Below, piece after piece: positions 42,843 through 51,597 of a stretch of 64,000 bases of DNA; position 1 is the first letter of the stretch; every line of letters begins with the position of its first letter. Both the position numbers and the translations under genes were made by a program. Origin of the DNA: Nonomuraea typhae (lineage in GTDB: Bacteria > Actinomycetota > Actinomycetes > Streptosporangiales > Streptosporangiaceae); NCBI RefSeq assembly GCF_009760925.1, contig NZ_VRLV01000002.1, positions 310,001 through 374,000 of the forward strand, in the 5' to 3' direction. The notes under the pieces are model-generated. The model ran no database searches. It worked only from the letters and a program-made list of their open reading frames with translations, and was not told the origin of the DNA.

Positions 42843-44401
42843 ATCTCCGCCCGGAAGCGCAGCACCGCCGCCACGTCGGGCAGCCGCATCCGCTCGGCCG
42901 CCGGGTGGAGGGCGGGGTCGATGCGTTCGCCGGCGAGTCTGGCCAGTTCGCCGAGGTTCCACGGCTGGGTGGCGGCGATTGTTGTGATCTTGTTGAGGAC
43001 GGCTGTCGCCAGCGCCGTTCCCCAGGGGCGGTCGACGCCTCCGAGGACCATGATGAGCTGACTATCCATGTCCTGATTTTTCACGAATTCGGCGGCTAGC
43101 TCCTGCTGTTCGTCCGGCCCCAGGACGCCCAGAAGGTCGGCGATCGGGTCATGCGCGAACATCGCCCGCGCCCACCCCGCATCCCGCTGCAGCACGGCCG
43201 CCCGCACCCACCCCGCCTTCACCTCGGCATCCCAGTCGGCCACCCTCATCCCCAGCATCACCCGCGGCTCCGCCCACATCCCCAGCGGCGCCCGCGCCAC
43301 CACCTGCTGCAGCCACCAGGCCCGCTCCCCGATGCCACGAGGCGGCTTGGCCCGCACCCCGTCACGCTCCATCGCCGCATCACACTCCTCCGGCGGCCGC
43401 ACCTCAACCCGCCCACCCTCAACCCACCTGCCCTCCATCCGCCCGTCCTCCATCCGCCCGTCCTCCATCCGCCCGTCCTCCATCCGCCCGTCCTCCATCC
43501 GCCCGCCTTCCATCCGCCCGCCCTCGGGACGCAGGCAGCGCGCAGCTCGCTCCCGCATCCGCCCCGCGAGCCGCGAGCCCGGCAGCCTGGCGAGGAGGTT
43601 GGCCGCCGACTGCCGTACCTCCCTGCGCCGGTCGTCCAGCGCCCGTTCGAGGAAGTCCTCGTCATCCATGCTCAGCCCGTCGCCGAGCACCTCGACGAAC
43701 TCGGCCCGATCCTCCGGCGCCTCATCCGCCCACGTGCCTTCGAGCAACGCCCGCGCCGCCCCCGGATCCGCCCTCCGCACCGCTTGCACGTACGCTCGCC
43801 GATCAGCCCGCGACCCGAACTCCCAGCTCTCCCCAGTAGGCTCGTCCAGCAGGTACGACCAGGCCGGATTCCGCTCCGCCAGCCACCTTCCACGCCGCCC
43901 GGCCAGCACCCCGAGCCAGGCCCGGATCGACCAGTCCCGCCGCCCTCGCTCAAGCAGGTCGGGCAGGACGTGCGCGGGCACCCGCCGCCCGCTCCCCGCC
44001 GCCACCGCCAGCCACTCGGGCAGCACCCTGCCGTGCTCCCCGCCCAGAATCCCGGCCAGCCGCTCCGCCGCCGCCCACCCGACGGCCACCCGCTCCTCCC
44101 GCCCCGCCACCGCGACACCGGAACCCACCGGCGAACCACCCGCCACCGGCGAACCGCCCGCAACTGACGAACCGCCCGCGACGCCGGCATGCTCACCCGC
44201 GCCGGAGCGGACAGCCCGCTGCCCCGCGCGGCGCCGGACCACCTCGACGGCCGCATCCTCCAGAAGATCCCCTGGGTACGGCCGGCGTGCCGTACCCACC
44301 AGAGCGGTGGACACCATCTCCTCCCACCGTCCGCCCCCCGGAGCATCGGGAGCCCGCCCCGAACCCCGGGGGCCACCGAGCACCCCCTCACCCGCGCTCA
44401 C
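42824..44401 (-). CDS. DUF5691 family protein of a MoxR-VWA operon
   Basis: 525 residues, mostly helical, with HEAT-like segments (FLERALDDRRREVRQSAANL, WVRAAVLQRDAGWARAMF). It begins GTG in a GTGA overlap with the SWIM-family gene; WEEMVSTALVGTARRP near residue 25 is the conserved start of the family. A pentapeptide repeat (GRMED) interrupts it near residues 293-325. Its role is unknown; by position it belongs with the MoxR ATPase, DUF5682 and VWA proteins, perhaps as a substrate adaptor. A TGT-poor, high-GC composition matches its neighbours, so there is no sign of recent import. Confidence 0.78.
   Translation of the reverse strand: MSAGEGVLGGPRGSGRAPDAPGGGRWEEMVSTALVGTARRPYPGDLLEDAAVEVVRRRAGQRAVRSGAGEHAGVAGGSSVAGGSPVAGGSPVGSGVAVAGREERVAVGWAAAERLAGILGGEHGRVLPEWLAVAAGSGRRVPAHVLPDLLERGRRDWSIRAWLGVLAGRRGRWLAERNPAWSYLLDEPTGESWEFGSRADRRAYVQAVRRADPGAARALLEGTWADEAPEDRAEFVEVLGDGLSMDDEDFLERALDDRRREVRQSAANLLARLPGSRLAGRMRERAARCLRPEGGRMEGGRMEDGRMEDGRMEDGRMEDGRMEGRWVEGGRVEVRPPEECDAAMERDGVRAKPPRGIGERAWWLQQVVARAPLGMWAEPRVMLGMRVADWDAEVKAGWVRAAVLQRDAGWARAMFAHDPIADLLGVLGPDEQQELAAEFVKNQDMDSQLIMVLGGVDRPWGTALATAVLNKITTIAATQPWNLGELARLAGERIDPALHPAAERMRLPDVAAVLRFRAEMVEELR
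43432..43523. repeat. 15-bp minisatellite inside the DUF5691 gene
   Basis: About six 15-bp units (CCGTCCTCCATCCGC on the plus strand) encode GRMED on the minus strand. Four central copies are identical. Confidence 0.88.
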
Positions 44402-45456
44402 AGGACCACCGCCCGCCCCTCGTCGTCCCAGACCGTCAGGGGACGCAAGCCCTGCGGCGTCCACTCCACGGCCACCGTCACCGCCTCGCCACCGGAGACC
44501 GCGATCAGCCGCCAAGGCTCCACGCAGGCGGGGTGCAACGGCAGCCCGCCGAGTGTGGTCCGCTCCGGCACGACCCCGGCCAGCAGCAACGGCCACGAGT
44601 CCGTCCAGGGGTCGGCGGCCACCGCCTCGGCCACCTCGGCCAGCGCGTCGTCCACCGACCCCGCCGCAACCGGAGAAAGCCCCACAGGCGAAGAAAAGCC
44701 AGCCGGCGCAGTGCCCACCGGAGCCCCAGGCACACCGGCCTCCGCCTCGTCCCCCGGCCCCGCCTCGGGCGAAGGCGGGCCGGTCACCGGACCCGCCTCG
44801 GGCGAGGGCACCACCAGCGCCCGTAACGGCGCCGCCCCCGGGTAGAAGGCCAGCGTCGCATCCATGTCGCTCCCCGCCACCGGAGCGGCCGCGAGCGCCT
44901 GCCCATGGGGCGTGTAGGTGAGCAGGACGGCGGCCCGCGACGTGCCGCACCCCCGCAGCCACACGTGCCGCCCCGTCACCTGGTCGAGCACCTCGTCCCG
45001 CACCCCCAGCACCAGCCACCGATCCCGGACCCGGGCCCCGGCGGCCAGCACCGACTCCCGCGAGGTGGTGAACCCCACCCGGGTCAGCACGGTCTGCGCC
45101 AAAGGGGCGGGCAGCGCCTCCCGCCGCCGGTAGGCCACGGCCAGCAGGGCGAGCAGCGCGTACTCCCCCAGCAGGGCCTCCGGCCAGGAGGCGCCGGCGC
45201 GTACGGCGGGCAGGCGGGACGCCACGGCGGCCGGTCCGGAAGCTTGGGCGTCGATGAGGCGTTTGGCGAGTTCGTCGCACTCGCGGTCGCCCGCCTGGCC
45301 GAGGCCGAGGCGGATCTGGTCGGCCAGCCAGCGTTCGAGCTCGGCCAGCCCAGCGGCGACCCGGGCGTGGCGGGTAGCCTGAGCTGGGGGTTTGCGTGCG
45401 GGGGAAGGGGATCGTGCGTCGATCACCCAACGCAGATTAACCGGCTCCACCGACAT
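44398..45456 (-). CDS. SWIM-family protein lacking the SWIM zinc finger (5'-truncated)
   Basis: 352 residues, first gene of the MoxR-VWA operon. From residue 30 it resembles the C-terminal part of the SWIM zinc-finger proteins that head this operon type (RHARVAAGLAELERWLADQIRLGL, EALLGEYALLALLAVAYRR, GEAVTVAVEWTPQGLRPLTVWDDE). Those proteins normally begin with a CxCx(n)CxH finger of about 80-150 residues; no such cysteine pattern is present here and the 5' end meets the promoter of an unrelated sugar transporter. It may be a truncated but still expressed protein. A Pro/Gly/Ala-rich linker lies at about 215-260. ATG 45456 is the first possible start; GTG 45426 is an alternative. Family comparison is from memory. 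Confidence 0.7.
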   Translation of the reverse strand: MSVEPVNLRWVIDARSPSPARKPPAQATRHARVAAGLAELERWLADQIRLGLGQAGDRECDELAKRLIDAQASGPAAVASRLPAVRAGASWPEALLGEYALLALLAVAYRRREALPAPLAQTVLTRVGFTTSRESVLAAGARVRDRWLVLGVRDEVLDQVTGRHVWLRGCGTSRAAVLLTYTPHGQALAAAPVAGSDMDATLAFYPGAAPLRALVVPSPEAGPVTGPPSPEAGPGDEAEAGVPGAPVGTAPAGFSSPVGLSPVAAGSVDDALAEVAEAVAADPWTDSWPLLLAGVVPERTTLGGLPLHPACVEPWRLIAVSGGEAVTVAVEWTPQGLRPLTVWDDEGRAVVL

Positions 45457-45500
45457 TTTCCGGGCCGAGGGGGCTGGCGCGGGGAGGGGGACACGTCTAC

Positions 45501-45522
45501 TGTATTCAAAACTCAGAATACA
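45501..45522. promoter_or_regulatory. Operator candidate TGTATTC-N8-GAATACA
   Basis: Perfect 7-bp arms in an AT-rich patch within the divergent region before the sugar ABC operon, 42 bp upstream of the binding-protein start. Typical of a LacI, ROK or GntR-type sugar repressor site. Confidence 0.6.
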
Positions 45523-45526
45523 TCAC

Positions 45527-45538
45527 GTGATATATCAC
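45527..45538. promoter_or_regulatory. Second palindrome GTGATATATCAC
   Basis: A perfect 12-bp palindrome 5 bp after the first operator and 26 bp before the binding-protein start codon; an overlapping TCACGTGA palindrome lies at 45523-45530. Two adjacent operator-like sites suggest either one repressor with two sites or two regulators. Confidence 0.55.
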
Positions 45539-45563
45539 CAGAACCACACCCGTGGAGCCACCC

Positions 45564-46862
45564 GTGAAGAAAGCCATCGCCGGGTTCGCCCTCGTTTTGA
45601 CCGCCTCCTGCGCCACCGGAGGCGTGCCCGCCAAGGAAGCGCCCAAGATCACCCAACCCACCGCAGACGCCAAGGTGTCTGGAAATATCGAGATCTGGTC
45701 GTGGGATGTCGCGGCCAAAGCACTCCAGCGCCTGGCGCCCGAGTTCGAGAAGGCCCATCCCGGAGTCACGGTCAAGGTGACCGACATCGGCTACGACAAC
45801 GCCTACGACAAGATCACCGTGGGTCTCAAGTCGGGCGCCGGGCTGCCGGACATCATCACCCTCGAGGACACCTACATCCCGGGGTACGCCGAGAACTTCC
45901 CCAACGGCCTGGTCGACCTCACGCCGGTCGCGGGCAAGTACAAGGCCGACTTCGACCCGGCCAAGTGGCAGGCCGCCACCTCCGGCAAGGGCCTGTACGC
46001 GCTTCCCTGGGACTCGGCCCCGGTCGGGCTGTTCTACCGGCGCGACTACTTCGAGAAGGCGAAGGTGAAGCCCGAGGACATCGCCACCTGGGACGACCTG
46101 GTCAAGGCGGGCGAGAAGGTCAAGGCGGCGACCGGCAAGCGGCTGTTCGTCTCCGACCTGACCAGCGCCGCCACGTTCACCACCCTGCTGCAGCAGCTCG
46201 GCCAGGGCTACGTCGTGCAGGGCAAGGTCGCGGTCAACTCCGAGAAGGCGGTCCGCGCGCTCACGCTGCTCAAGACGCTCAAGGACAAGGACCTCCTGCA
46301 GAACGAGAAGGGCTGGGACGGCCGCGTCACCGCCACCAAGCAGGGCAAGGCGGCCACCCAGCCGACCGCCGCCTGGTGGAGCGGCACCCTGACCGGGGAG
46401 ATGCCGGAGTTGTCGGACAAGTTTGGAGTCATCCCGCTCCCCGCCTTCGACGCGGGCGGCAGCCGTACCTCTGCCAACGGCGGCTCGGCGCTGTCGATCA
46501 CCGCGCAGACCAAGAACCAGCAGACCGCCTGGGCCTTCATGGACTGGCTGCTGGCCGGGAAGGACCGCCAGGTGTCGATGATGCGCACCGAGGCGCTCTT
46601 CCCCGCCTACCTGCCCGCGCTGGCCGACCCGCTGTTCGACGAGCCGCAGCCGTACTTCGGCGGCCAGAAGGTCAACCGCCTCTTCGCCGACCAGGTGACC
46701 AAGATCCCGCCGGTGGAGCTGACCGGTGACGACAAGCAGGCCGAGGAACTGCTCAAGAAGGCCGTCTCGGCCAGCCTGCTCAACGGCGAGGACCCCAAGA
46801 CGGTCCTGGACGGCGTGGCCGAGCAACTCGCCGCCGCCACCAAGCGCGAGATCGCTCCGTGA
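45564..46862 (+). CDS. Sugar ABC transporter substrate-binding lipoprotein
   Basis: 432 residues of the family-1 extracellular sugar-binding type. The signal peptide ends in a lipobox (VLTASC), so the mature protein is lipid-anchored. Family features include IEIWSWDVAAKALQRLAPEF, LPDIITLEDTYIPGY, ALPWDSAPVGLFYRRDYF, TWDDLVKAGEKV and AAWWSGTL. GTG 45564 is chosen because GGAG stands 8 bp before it. It heads an operon with two permeases (4-bp overlaps) and no ATPase gene, as in actinobacteria whose sugar porters share an MsiK-type ATPase. The sugar is unknown. Two palindromes upstream suggest repression in its absence. Confidence 0.9.
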   Translation: MKKAIAGFALVLTASCATGGVPAKEAPKITQPTADAKVSGNIEIWSWDVAAKALQRLAPEFEKAHPGVTVKVTDIGYDNAYDKITVGLKSGAGLPDIITLEDTYIPGYAENFPNGLVDLTPVAGKYKADFDPAKWQAATSGKGLYALPWDSAPVGLFYRRDYFEKAKVKPEDIATWDDLVKAGEKVKAATGKRLFVSDLTSAATFTTLLQQLGQGYVVQGKVAVNSEKAVRALTLLKTLKDKDLLQNEKGWDGRVTATKQGKAATQPTAAWWSGTLTGEMPELSDKFGVIPLPAFDAGGSRTSANGGSALSITAQTKNQQTAWAFMDWLLAGKDRQVSMMRTEALFPAYLPALADPLFDEPQPYFGGQKVNRLFADQVTKIPPVELTGDDKQAEELLKKAVSASLLNGEDPKTVLDGVAEQLAAATKREIAP

Positions 46863-47734
46863 GCGCCGCGGAAGCCCTTCCGCTGAAGAAACACGCCCGC
46901 GACCGGCGCTCCGGCAGGCGGCGCCGGACCAGCGGGTGGGTGTTCGCGGGCCCGGCGGCGGCGCTGCTGGTGCTCTTCTTCGCCTACCCGCTGGCCGCGT
47001 CCCTGCTGCAGAGCCTGGACGGCGGCGCCGGGAACTACGCCCGGCTCGTCCGTGATCCGGCGTTCCTGCGCGCCCTCGGCAACGCCGCGCTCATCCTGGT
47101 GGTCCAGGTACCGATCATGATCGGGCTGGCCACCATCCTGGCCTACATCCTCAACCAGTCCTGGCTGCGCTTCCGCGCGACGCTGCGGGTGGCGTACTTC
47201 CTGCCGGCGGTCACGACGCTGGTGGCCTACGCGGTGGTCTTCCGCGTGCTGCTGCGCACCGAGGGCGGCGCGGTCAACCAGATCTTCGGCCTGCAGGTCG
47301 ACTGGCTGAACGACCCGTTCTGGGCCCGGGTGGCGCTGATCGCCTCGATCACCTGGCGCTGGACCGGCTACAACGCGATCATCCTGCTGGCCGGGCTGCA
47401 GGCGATCGGGCGCGAGCAGTACGAGGCGGCGGCCATCGATGGGGCGGGTCCGCTGACCACGTTCCGGCGGGTGATCCTGCCGCAGTTGCGGCCGGTCGTG
47501 GTGTTCTGCTCGATCACCTCGACGATCGGGACGCTGCAGTTGTTCGACGAGCCGCTGCTGCTGACCGGCGGCGGGCCCGGCGACGCGACGCTGACGCCGA
47601 TCCTCTACCTCTACCAGGTGGGCTTCAAGCAGTTCGACTTCGGCTACGCGGCCGCGATCGCGTGGGCGGTGGTACTGCTGGTCGGCGCGCTGTCGTGGGT
47701 GCAGTTCCGGTATTTCGGGAAGGAGCGGGCATGA
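46859..47734 (+). CDS. Sugar ABC transporter permease, MalF-like
   Basis: 291 residues, six membrane helices. The cytoplasmic EAA loop is clear: EQYEAAAIDGAGPLTTFRRV followed by ILPQLRPV, the contact for the ATPase. The N-terminus is basic (KKHARDRRSGRRRRTSG). Start GTG overlaps the binding-protein stop (GTGA). It pairs with the next permease to form the channel. Confidence 0.9.
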   Translation: MSAAEALPLKKHARDRRSGRRRRTSGWVFAGPAAALLVLFFAYPLAASLLQSLDGGAGNYARLVRDPAFLRALGNAALILVVQVPIMIGLATILAYILNQSWLRFRATLRVAYFLPAVTTLVAYAVVFRVLLRTEGGAVNQIFGLQVDWLNDPFWARVALIASITWRWTGYNAIILLAGLQAIGREQYEAAAIDGAGPLTTFRRVILPQLRPVVVFCSITSTIGTLQLFDEPLLLTGGGPGDATLTPILYLYQVGFKQFDFGYAAAIAWAVVLLVGALSWVQFRYFGKERA

Positions 47735-48537
47735 AGCGGCTGGTGTGGGTCCTCGCCGTCCTGGGCGCGCTGGTGAGCATCGTGCCCTTCTACTGGATGA
47801 TCGTGGCCGCCACGCACGACGGCAGCGAGCTGTTCGCCTCGCCGCCGCCGTTCCTTCCGGGGAACGACCTGCTGGCCAACATCGCCAACCTGGAAGAGTC
47901 GGTGCACTTCACCCGGGTGATGGTGACGAGCATCTGGACCGCGCTGGTCTACACCGCGCTCAGCTCGCTGGTCTCGGCGATGTGCGGGTACGGCCTGGCC
48001 AAGTACCGCTTCCGCGGCAGGGGCCTGCTGCTGGGAGTCGTGCTGGCCACGATGATGGTCCCGTTCCAGGTGCTGCTGGTGCCGTTGTTCCAGATGATGG
48101 CCAGCATCGGCTGGGTGAACAGCTACCAGGCGATCATCATCCCGTTCCTGGCCAACTCCTTCGGGATCTTCCTGATGCGGCAGGCGTTCCTGGACTTCCC
48201 GGACGAGCTGCTGGAGAGCGGGCGGCTGGACGGGGCGGGCGATCTGCGGATCTTCTACAGGATCGTCCTGCCGGTGGTGCGGCCGCAGCTCGGGGCGCTG
48301 GTCATCTTCACCTTCATGGCGCAGTGGAACTCCTTCATCTGGCCGCTGCTCATGCTGAACTCCGAGGAGAAGTACACGGTGCCGGTGGCGCTCAACCACC
48401 TCATCGGGCTGTCCAAGGTGGACTACGCGGGGCTGATGCTGGGCGCGTTCCTGGCCACGCTGCCGCTCATGCTGGTCTTCCTGGTGTTCCAGCGGCAGTT
48501 CGTGGCCGGTCTGCTCGGCGGCGCCGTAAAGGGCTGA
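47731..48537 (+). CDS. Sugar ABC transporter permease, MalG-like
   Basis: 268 residues, six membrane helices, with the EAA loop ELLESGRLDGAGDLRIFYRI followed by VLPVVRPQLG and the MalG-type QAFLDFPDELLESG lead-in. ATG 47731 overlaps the previous stop (ATGA) and has AAGGAG upstream. It ends the three-gene operon; no ATPase gene follows, so a shared MsiK-type ATPase elsewhere is required. Confidence 0.9.
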   Translation: MKRLVWVLAVLGALVSIVPFYWMIVAATHDGSELFASPPPFLPGNDLLANIANLEESVHFTRVMVTSIWTALVYTALSSLVSAMCGYGLAKYRFRGRGLLLGVVLATMMVPFQVLLVPLFQMMASIGWVNSYQAIIIPFLANSFGIFLMRQAFLDFPDELLESGRLDGAGDLRIFYRIVLPVVRPQLGALVIFTFMAQWNSFIWPLLMLNSEEKYTVPVALNHLIGLSKVDYAGLMLGAFLATLPLMLVFLVFQRQFVAGLLGGAVKG

Positions 48538-48558
48538 GATTTCCGGCATGATCGGCTC

Positions 48559-51500
48559 ATGCCTGGTGTGGAGACGGCGGTCGTGGCGGCGGGCAGAGCC
48601 ATCGCGGAACGCGCGATGCGCGAGTGGCTCGCCGTCCGCGCCGCCCGGAGGGACCGCGAGACACAGCTGAAGGACCTCATCCAGAGCGGCTTCCGCGACC
48701 GCCTGGCACCGAGGAAGTTCGGCAACCAGCTCGACGGCATCGCGATGGCGGTCGAGTCCCGGTTACGCGACCTGGTCGAGCAGGAGTACCGCGACCTGGA
48801 CGAGGCCGCCCGCGCCGCCGTACTCCTGGAGGTCGTCGAGGCGCTGCGCGCGACGGACCTGTCCGACCGGGCGCTGTTCGACGCCGACGCCGACCCCGCC
48901 CGCCTGGCCGCGCGCGTCCTGGACACCGTCGCCCCGCCGCGCCTCGGCGCCGACGAGGACGCCCTGTACGGCGTGCTGCTCGCCGAGTGCGTCGCCTGCC
49001 TGGTCGGCATGATGCAGCAACTTCCCCAGTACCTCCCCCGCGCCCAGACCGAGAGCCTGGCCCGGCTGAGCGGGCTGGCCGAGGGCATGGAACGCGTCCT
49101 GGCCCGCCTGCCCGCCCGCACCCTGGAGGCGCCCGAGGGCACCCGCGACGACCACGCCTTCGAGCAGCACTACCTGGCCTTCCTCAGCCGGACGCTCGAC
49201 GAGATCGAGCTGTTCGGCGTCCCCATGGAGACCTACCGCCCGCGCACCTCCCTCAGCGTCGCCTACATCTCCCTGAACGTCAGCACCGGCCAGCCGCGCC
49301 GCTCCCTGGAACGCCTCGCCCCCGCCTCCCTGACCGGCCGCGACGAGAGCGAGTCCGGCAGCCGCCGCATCGAGTCCGCCCTCACCCGCCGCACCCTCGT
49401 GCGCGGCGAGGCCGGCTCCGGCAAGAGCACGCTGCTGCGCTGGCTGGCCGTCACCGCCGCCCGCCGCGGCTTCACCGGCGATCTCAGCTCCTGGAACGGC
49501 TGCGTCCCGTTCATGGTCAAGCTGCGCAGCCACGCCGACGGCCGCCTGCCCGCCCCCTCCGGCCTGCTCGACGACGTCGCCCAGGAGGTCGCCGGCCTGA
49601 TGCCGCGCGGCTGGGCCGAGCGCGTCCTCGCCTCCGGCCGCGGCCTGCTGCTGGTCGACGGCGTCGACGAGCTCCGGGTACGGCACCGCCAGGCCGTACG
49701 CCAGTGGCTCGGGCGCCTCCTGGCGGCCAACCCGGAGCTGCGCGTCGTGGTGACCTCCCGCCCCGCCGCCGCCGACGTGCGCTGGCTGGCCGACGACGGG
49801 TTCGCCGCCGCCCTCCTGGAGCCCATGACCCCGCAGGACCTCGGCGAGTTCATCGGCCAGTGGCACGTGGCGATGCGCGCGTGCCCCAGCCTCCCGTGCG
49901 AGCCCGGCGAACTGCGCACCTACGAACGCGCTTTGCTGGCCCGCCTGGAAAGCACCCCGCACCTGCGCCTGCTGGCCGCCACTCCCCTGCTCGCCGCCAT
50001 GATCTGCGCCCTCAACCTCGACCGCCGCACTCAGCTCCCGCGCAGCCGCATGGGCCTGTACGAGGCCGTCCTCGCCCTGCTCCTGGAGCGCCGCGACGCC
50101 GAACGCGGCATCCAGGACGACATCGTGCTCGATCCGGAACAGAAGATCTGGATCCTGCGCGACCTGGCCTGGCGGGTCGTCTCCATGGGCCGATCGGAAC
50201 TGGCCAAGGCCACCGCCCTGCGCCGCATCGAACAACGGCTGACCGGGATGACCCGCATGCCGTACCAGGCGGCGGACGTGCTCGACTACCTGCTGCGGCG
50301 CAGCGGCGTGATCCGCGAGCCGGTGCCGGGACGGATCGACTTCGCGCACAAGACCGTCCAGGAGTACCTGGCGGCCGGGCAGCTCGTGGAGGACGACGAC
50401 GTCGAGGCGGCGGTCGAGCGGGCGCACCTGGACCAGTGGCGGGAGGTCGTCGTCATGACGGCCGGGCACGCCACGGGGCGGGGGCGGCGGGACCTCCTCC
50501 GCGGGCTTCTGGACCGGGCGGAGGAGGGCGGGCGGCATGCCCGGCGGCTTCGGCTGCTGGTGGCGTCGTGTCTGGAGACGCTGCGGGAGATTCCGGTGGA
50601 GTTGCGGGATCGGGTGGAGGCGTGCCTGACGAAGGTGATCCCGCCTCGGAGTGAGGACGAGGCCCGGATTCTGGCGGCGGCCGGGGAGGAGATTTTGCGG
50701 CGGGTGCCGGATGATCTGTCGGGGTTCACGGAGAACCAGGCGATGTACACGGTCCGGATGACCGGATGGATCAACGGTGAGGACGCGCTGCGCAAGCTGG
50801 CCGCCTGGTCCGGCGACACCCGCTGGGCGGTGGGGGACACGGTGGTGAGGATGTGGCCGTTCTTCGAGCCGGACCGCTACGCGCGGGAGGTGGTGGCGTC
50901 TTCGTCCGTGCTGCCGTGGATCACCGTCACCGACACCTCGCACCTGCCGTGCCTGGGCCGCCTGAGCAGGATGACGGGACTCAAGATCGAACCCAGGGTG
51001 GATTCCCTGGAGTTCTTGACGGACACGCCCCAGCTCGTTGATTTGGAGCTGGACGACCTGGCCTGCGAACTCACCTCCGTGCGCCATCTGGCCGGTCTGA
51101 ACAGGCTGTGGTTCCAGCAGTGGTCCGCGGAGCCGATGGACATGACGCCGATCACCACCCTGACCGAGCTGCACACCTTGTGTGCGTGGTGCGGCCACGA
51201 CGCCGATCTAGGCTTCCTCGACCGGATTCCCCGCCTGGACGAGCTCGGACTGAATCTTCCCGAAGGCGACGCCTGGACCGGCGCCCTTTCCCGGCAGACG
51301 GAACTCAGCTGGCTCTCCGTGTACGGAGCGGGGCAGGAGCTCTCGCCTTCCGTTTTCGCCGGCTGGCGGGCCCTGCGGCATCTCTCGGTGACCGGCCTGC
51401 GCAACATTCCCGCCTGCCTCGACGCGCTCGCCGACGCGGGTGCGCCGCTGACCGGGCTCTCGCTCTACGCCACCGACATCACCGACCTGTCCGTCCTCGC

Positions 51501-51597
51501 CAAGCTGCCCCTTCTCACCCGGGTCAGCCTGAGTTCCGACCTCGACCGCTCCCCCCTGGAGGCCCTCCCCAACCTGAAGGTCACTATCGTGAGATAG
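48559..51597 (+). CDS. NACHT NTPase with helical N-terminus and LRR-like C-terminus
   Basis: 1012-residue STAND protein. Residues 1-270 are helical (a NACHT N-terminal helical region). The NACHT core has Walker A VRGEAGSGKSTLLRW (about 280-294), Walker B GLLLVDGVDELRVRH (about 358-372) and VVVTSRPAA (about 395), followed by winged-helix and helical domains with FAHKTVQEYLAAGQLVEDDD (about 595). The last 200 residues carry leucine-rich, irregular repeats (LVDLELDDLACELTSVRHLA, LDELGLNLPEG, LRHLSVTGLRNIP), suited to ligand sensing. Bacterial NACHT proteins include anti-phage proteins related to NLRs. There is no obvious toxic effector domain. The stop TAG is followed at once by the start of a cupin gene. 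A TTA codon lies near codon 70. Confidence 0.88.
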   Translation: MPGVETAVVAAGRAIAERAMREWLAVRAARRDRETQLKDLIQSGFRDRLAPRKFGNQLDGIAMAVESRLRDLVEQEYRDLDEAARAAVLLEVVEALRATDLSDRALFDADADPARLAARVLDTVAPPRLGADEDALYGVLLAECVACLVGMMQQLPQYLPRAQTESLARLSGLAEGMERVLARLPARTLEAPEGTRDDHAFEQHYLAFLSRTLDEIELFGVPMETYRPRTSLSVAYISLNVSTGQPRRSLERLAPASLTGRDESESGSRRIESALTRRTLVRGEAGSGKSTLLRWLAVTAARRGFTGDLSSWNGCVPFMVKLRSHADGRLPAPSGLLDDVAQEVAGLMPRGWAERVLASGRGLLLVDGVDELRVRHRQAVRQWLGRLLAANPELRVVVTSRPAAADVRWLADDGFAAALLEPMTPQDLGEFIGQWHVAMRACPSLPCEPGELRTYERALLARLESTPHLRLLAATPLLAAMICALNLDRRTQLPRSRMGLYEAVLALLLERRDAERGIQDDIVLDPEQKIWILRDLAWRVVSMGRSELAKATALRRIEQRLTGMTRMPYQAADVLDYLLRRSGVIREPVPGRIDFAHKTVQEYLAAGQLVEDDDVEAAVERAHLDQWREVVVMTAGHATGRGRRDLLRGLLDRAEEGGRHARRLRLLVASCLETLREIPVELRDRVEACLTKVIPPRSEDEARILAAAGEEILRRVPDDLSGFTENQAMYTVRMTGWINGEDALRKLAAWSGDTRWAVGDTVVRMWPFFEPDRYAREVVASSSVLPWITVTDTSHLPCLGRLSRMTGLKIEPRVDSLEFLTDTPQLVDLELDDLACELTSVRHLAGLNRLWFQQWSAEPMDMTPITTLTELHTLCAWCGHDADLGFLDRIPRLDELGLNLPEGDAWTGALSRQTELSWLSVYGAGQELSPSVFAGWRALRHLSVTGLRNIPACLDALADAGAPLTGLSLYATDITDLSVLAKLPLLTRVSLSSDLDRSPLEALPNLKVTIVR

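Noticed and set aside
45457..45563. A frameshifted SWIM finger upstream of the 45456 start
   Set aside because: Reading the 107 bp upstream in all minus-strand frames gives no CxC...CxH pattern; the segment holds operator palindromes and the sugar operon start instead.
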